Below the pieces are notes generated by a model that saw only the letters and a program-made list of their open reading frames with translations, had not been told where the DNA came from and made no database searches. The translations under genes and the position numbers were made by a program. Source: Leptoclinus maculatus (taxonomy: Eukaryota > Chordata > Actinopteri > Perciformes > Stichaeidae). Taken from it: DNA of 64,000 bases. This document shows positions 59,613 to 64,000 of this stretch, piece by piece (the first letter of the stretch is position 1; every line of letters starts with the position of its first letter). The stretch is taken from positions 20,766,843 through 20,830,842 of the forward strand of contig JAVDOI010000009.1 in NCBI GenBank assembly GCA_032191485.1. The letters run 5' to 3'.

Positions 59613-59643
59613 ACTGTATGCTTTAGGCCCTAAAGCATACAGT
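59613..59643. repeat. 31-bp perfect palindrome
   Basis: actgtatgctttagg is followed by one base and then by its exact reverse complement. Two gttaaagttaaagtt-like repeats follow. It could extrude as a cruciform, be a protein-binding site or be a small inverted duplication. Function unknown. Confidence 0.85.
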
Positions 59644-60663
59644 TAAAGTTAAAGTTTAGGGAATAGCAGAAAGCAAGTCAGTGACTAGAGAAAGGAGGCT
59701 GAGAGGGACAGCTGAAGAGTAAACAAAGAAGCTTTGGAGAAATCATAAGCAAGACTGCGTTTTTTCCATATTCCATATCTTTATATTTTTTATAGTATGT
59801 AGATTTTCTTGTTGTTTAGGAATCATTTTGTTTGGTTCCTTGTTACTTGTTGTCAAGCAATGTGCCTGTTAACAGAGTTACTCGCATCATTAAGGGGCAG
59901 ATATGAAGAGAATGTAAATGCTGTTATATTTTAATGATGCAGGCTTCTCCAAACTGAGTAGCAATAAAATTCAGATCTTCAAATAGTCACTTTTGGATCT
60001 TTCAACACCGAATCTGAGAAGGCAGGCTGGTAACACACGCAGAGAAGTCAAAGTCAAAAAATGTATAAATGGCTGTACGATAGTGGTGTGAAAGCTTATC
60101 TCCGCTCGCCAGCAAAGCCTTTATCACTCTTTTTTAATTGCCTTGGTAGTTGCACAAACCCAGTGAAATATAGGCTACACGTTTGAAGTGGTAGCCTTCT
60201 CCATCCTTCAAGCATAAAACACTCACACCCCCCAAAGACTTGAAAGGTGACTGTCATGATGGGGAAAAAATGTATTGATAGAAACTTTTCAAACTGTTCC
60301 TGCGGCACAATCCTCCACCTCCGCCTTGTGCTCAGTCTGATCCTGTTTTTTAAGTCTGAATACTGTACACCACTTCCTCTCCAGTGACCTTGTGAGCTCA
60401 TATAAGTGTGGGCATTGGCTTGTGCACAGAAGCGTGATTCTGCATATTGTGTAAACATTACTGAGCATGGCTGAGTGTTTAATATTACAATCACACATTT
60501 AGTGACAATAAACCCAAAACTGCTGCATGCCTGTAAATACCACCATTAAAAACCATCACTCTGAGTCTCTGGTGCAATACGGCCCAAATGATACGTTCTT
60601 AAAAATCAAGGGACAAAGTGATGTTTATTTTCCTTTTGTTTGACATTTTGAGAAATGTGCCGA
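59644..60663. other. No gene seen
   Basis: A 132-codon minus frame (60096-60494) has no motif and is overlapped by another frame on the same strand. Confidence 0.4.
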
Positions 60664-60763
60664 TTCACTTTCTCGCAGAGAGTTAGATGAGAAAAACAAT
60701 ACCACTTTTCTAATAGGAGAGTGGTATTGATCTTCTAATCTAACTCTGCAAGAAAGCGAACAA
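60664..60763. mobile_element. Compact foldback, relative of 50391-50734
   Basis: The left arm (ttcactttctcgcagagagt, tagatgag, caataccact) and the reverse complement of the right arm (ttcgctttcttgcagagtta, gattagaagatc, aataccact) match over about 45 bases with a loop near ten bases. Arm motifs (ctt..tgc.gaga, gagaagatcaat) resemble the larger foldback at 50.4 kb. Confidence 0.65.
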
Positions 60764-62357
60764 GGCTGTCTTTCACACACAACCATCTCAAATGTTGAGG
60801 AAGATCGGGGTGGGGCTTTGTTTTGATTTACTGTACCGAATGCGTTACAAAGTAAGGATGACCTCCATCCGTTTCTCTTTGAGTCGGGTACATTTTCAAT
60901 TGGAAGGATTGTAGTAGGATATTTTAGGAATTCTTGTAGGTCAGGATTAAGTGGAAGACTGAGATGCTCGAGGTGAACAGCTGCGCGGTATTACACAGCT
61001 TTTCTAGAGCAAAAGATCCTGATAAATGAAAGTGTTCTCCGAAACAAAATCACCAGACTAAAAGGTCCCTCTAGGCGTCCAGTATCCCACCATCTCTCAA
61101 TTCTGTACACTCCTACCATCGCTAATAAAAGTATAATGTCCTTAAATTGAACACATTTTACAGGGCAACCCTGCAAATACCAGTTCAAATTGAACAAAAT
61201 TAGAAAAGGGAGGTAGTGCCGGGTTGCTTGATGGGATTCTGCACACCAACGGAGGTGTAACAGCAGGCTTGAAATGGATAAATGAGTTGACACGGAGGGG
61301 TTGAAGTAAGTGACCTTGAGTTAATACACCTGCAGCAGCGAGAAGAAGACTTGACGGAGTGGAGAGAACTGTGGAAGAGAACAGGTCACCGATAATATAC
61401 TGACGTTCTGTTTCATCATAAGCAAAACAAGTGTGGTTTTTTTTTTACGTTTACATCATCACAGACATTTTGTCAAAGCCGTGATTAAACATCCAAAATG
61501 AACTTGTGTCATGACTAATATTTATGATATTCCATATGAGGCACTGTCAGTGACAGTTTTGACAACTCCTGTGCTCTGCTTCACTGCAGAGTAAACCATC
61601 TATGTCTGCATGTTATCAAACTGACAAGGAGCAGATGGCAAAGGATGCTGATATTGCAGGTGTTTGGAATAGTAAATATGACCCCTTATTAGGCATCGTC
61701 ACGGATGTATTGTATGTACAACATCTAAAATAGAGAGCAATAAGCATGGACTATTTCTAGTTCAAAAGTGACTAGCTTCACATTGTTTGACAGAGCTGCC
61801 CGGAAAGGATTCTGTTGATTTATGACAAGATAGGTGCCCTTCCTATTGTATGTTATTACAAAGTCTATTTTATTGTAAAACCAATGCAATAATGCAAATT
61901 GTGTTCAGAGTGACATACATCCTTTGGCACCCTGGCAGCTCAGTCTGTGGATATCAGGATGTGAATATAATTAGTTTGAATTCACACTGCAAGGCCCTCC
62001 CTGTATCCAGAGGCCTGGAAGCTCTAGGCTTATAAGTGTAAACTGTTTTTTACTAATTTAATTGAAACTGTGTTTAGAAATATCCCCCACTAAAGCACAG
62101 TTAAGGACATAATGGCCTTGAGGTAGGTCCTGTTTTATTATTGTCTCTTAATCTCATTTTAAGATGAATGTATTAAATCAAATTACTATTCAGCAAATCT
62201 GGTCCCAGGCAGTATTCTAGCATAGTAAACCTAGTATGCACTGCAGAGAGAGTGGAGGGAATGGGGACCTCCCCAGCAGTTTAATCAGGCCATGCTGAAA
62301 GGTTCTATAAACAACATTCAGACCATTATATAGTACGATCTGAGCTGCTCCTTTTAG
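60764..62357. other. No gene seen
   Basis: A 100-codon minus frame (60991-61293) shows no motif. Nothing else was recognised. Confidence 0.45.
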
Positions 62358-62610
62358 TGCATGTTAGCGTGCCAGACTGGCTAGCTCACGGCCACCGCTC
62401 TGCACTGCTCTTATATGGCGATTGATAACGCCATCCCGAACCAACCGTGTCATCACGGAAGCGAGGCACCCACCCTTTGGTTCCCCCTTTGGTTCACACC
62501 GTTAGCTCTGTCAGCACTTTTGCTGTTGTTTGCACTGACAGCGGTCGCCCCGCTAAGAACCATGTGGAGGCAATAGATATGCTGTGACTTTAAAATGTAG
62601 CACCTTTAAA
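62358..62610 (+). repeat. Dispersed repeat R1, copy 3 (fullest)
   Basis: Matches 673-925 in reverse and 55740-55900 directly. It ends with ttaaaatgtagcacctttaa. CpG-rich relative to flanks. Confidence 0.7.
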
Positions 62611-62669
62611 GACACAGGTATGAAACGCGTGTTACAATCTTACACTGTCTTTTCAAAATAAACACCCGT

Positions 62670-62905
62670 GTTCCAAGAAAACAACTTGGTTGGGATTAGG
62701 CAACAGGATTACGTAGTTAGGTTTCAGAAAAAAATTTTGTTTCGCTTAAAATGAACATGTTTGTTACGTGTATATAAGGAGGCTATTTTACTTATGTTAA
62801 GTTAGCATGTGGTTTCACACATGGACAGAAACACCGATCTCCTTGGTGAAAGTTCTGTGTATTTGATTTATCCATCCACCCTGACCTCTGCCATGTGGGG
62901 ACTTC
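62670..62905 (+). repeat. Dispersed repeat R3, copy 6
   Basis: acttggttgggattaggcaa gives the 5' module and ggacagaaacaccgatctcc with ttggtgaaagttctgtg gives the 3' core, followed by a ccatccaccctgacctc tail as in copy 3. Confidence 0.7.
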
Positions 62906-64000
62906 ATCCCTCTTTGTACTAGTTTGAATAAACCACCTTACTTCCTCCTTGACTCCAGCCATAATTTCAGCCACATACAGCATCATAGTTTTAAACGTAG
63001 GGCCACTGACCAAGCTTGTGAGTGCGAACAGGCTGGCTGTGGCCAATCTATTTCAACTTGCATATGTGAAATCAGTTTTATAAACCATTTTCACCCAGGA
63101 TTTATTTAATAAGCGTTAAGGTGACTTCTGTCAGGGAACACCTTTGAGCCAAATATGTAATTACCTAATACTGCAGAGCAAAACTGTCTTAAAGAATCAT
63201 TTACATCAAAGATGGGGATGATAGGAAGGTCAAAGTACTGTGTATGAAATGTTGCTTTTATGATCCCTTTAAGATAGACATATTAGAAGATGATATCTCA
63301 ATTTGTTTAAGCTGTGGGCATCATCTATGGAATATATATAAATGTCTAATTGTACCCGTCTGATGGTCTCAGCAGTACCACACAGAGGATGAAAGCAAAG
63401 TGAATAGAGGGAGAAAGAGAAATTATATCTCATATGGATTATGTGAAATCAATACGCTCAAAAGTAAACTTCATTTATTTTATCACATGTCAGCTGGCGA
63501 ATCATTTCTGCAAAGTTGAAAAAGTGTTTTGGGGATAAAGCGAGTGATTAATGAGAAAGAACTGAAAATCATGGACCAGTGTGAATGCAAATGGATTCTC
63601 TTCCAGCCAATCAATGCTCATTTTCTTCACTGGATGGATAGAAGGTGTATTATTATCTCATGGTAAACCAGAGAGTACAGTACATCTGAAAAGCACAAGC
63701 TCGAGAGAAGATGAGACAAGACTCATGTAAGTCACAAGGGATGCCAGGTGTCAAACCCTCATGAAGCAAACAAACCAAATCAAATCCTGAGTGTCATGTG
63801 TTACTGATTCTGCTACAAATAAAAAGACATGTTCATTGATGAGCAATTACATTGTCACTATATACCTCCAACAAGGTGAATCAGCTTTGTGTCACAGATG
63901 CTCCATTTTCAGTTACTTATATCATTTCACAAGCAGAAAGTCACAGGTTGTAACTAAATTAGCCCAGTCTCCTAAAACGTCTGTTCCCCGGTAACAAAAC
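62906..64000. other. No gene seen
   Basis: AT-rich sequence to the end of the window; no exon, RNA gene or repeat recognised. Confidence 0.5.

Noticed and set aside
60096..60494. 132-codon minus-strand open frame
   Set aside because: No motif, overlapped by a second frame on the same strand, no exon structure.
1..64000. CRISPR arrays, operons, bacterial promoters or phage genes
   Set aside because: Sequence is clearly vertebrate-like; the only short-unit tandem arrays are microsatellites and the 28-bp minisatellite, which has no spacers.

Overview
This window looks like intergenic or deep intronic DNA from a teleost fish, probably a percomorph. The sequence is AT-rich and full of microsatellites and old transposable-element debris. 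The most complete coding remains are a Rex1/Babar-like LINE, a hAT element of the GTF2IRD2/Charlie kind, and Myb/SANT- and MADF-type DNA-binding exons of PIF/Harbinger-like elements, a mix familiar from fish genomes. The species is inferred; no host gene fixes it. I found no convincing host protein-coding exon set, rRNA, tRNA or CRISPR array. Most open frames are short and either lie inside repeats or have no coding signature.

Layout. 0-11 kb: mostly unassigned AT-rich sequence with three fragments of dispersed repeats. 11.3-14.2 kb: a cluster of mobile DNA with a Harbinger-like end, a Myb/SANT-like exon, two LTRs (one a solo LTR with an ATAT duplication) and an antisense LTR-like block. 16.2-17.2 kb: a scrap of reverse transcriptase and another antisense LTR-like block. 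20.5-25 kb: dispersed repeats and a foldback element. 26.27-28.31 kb: a 5'-truncated, frameshifted LINE on the minus strand. 32.86-34.54 kb: a 1,681-bp element with perfect 36-bp terminal inverted repeats, a TA duplication and a small intron-containing-looking unit, followed by a 28-bp minisatellite. 43.3-43.5 kb: a MADF-type remnant. 49.44-50.11 kb: a solo LTR with a perfect 5-bp duplication, next to a foldback element. 54.13-55.35 kb: a hAT element holding decayed transposase and a (TA)35 tract. 55.7-57.1 kb: CpG-rich repeat sequence, a Trp-rich open block and a candidate TIR element. 59.6-60.8 kb: a 31-bp palindrome and a compact foldback. 62.3-62.9 kb: two more dispersed-repeat copies.

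Five dispersed families are labelled here only for cross-reference: R1 (3 copies), R2 (2), R3 (6), R4 (2), and the foldback family (2). Nothing forms a pathway or operon. The elements record successive insertions, recombination of LTR elements to solo LTRs, and decay. I did not find a clear new biological system. The best leads are the TIR element at 32.86 kb and the Trp-rich open block at 55.97 kb.
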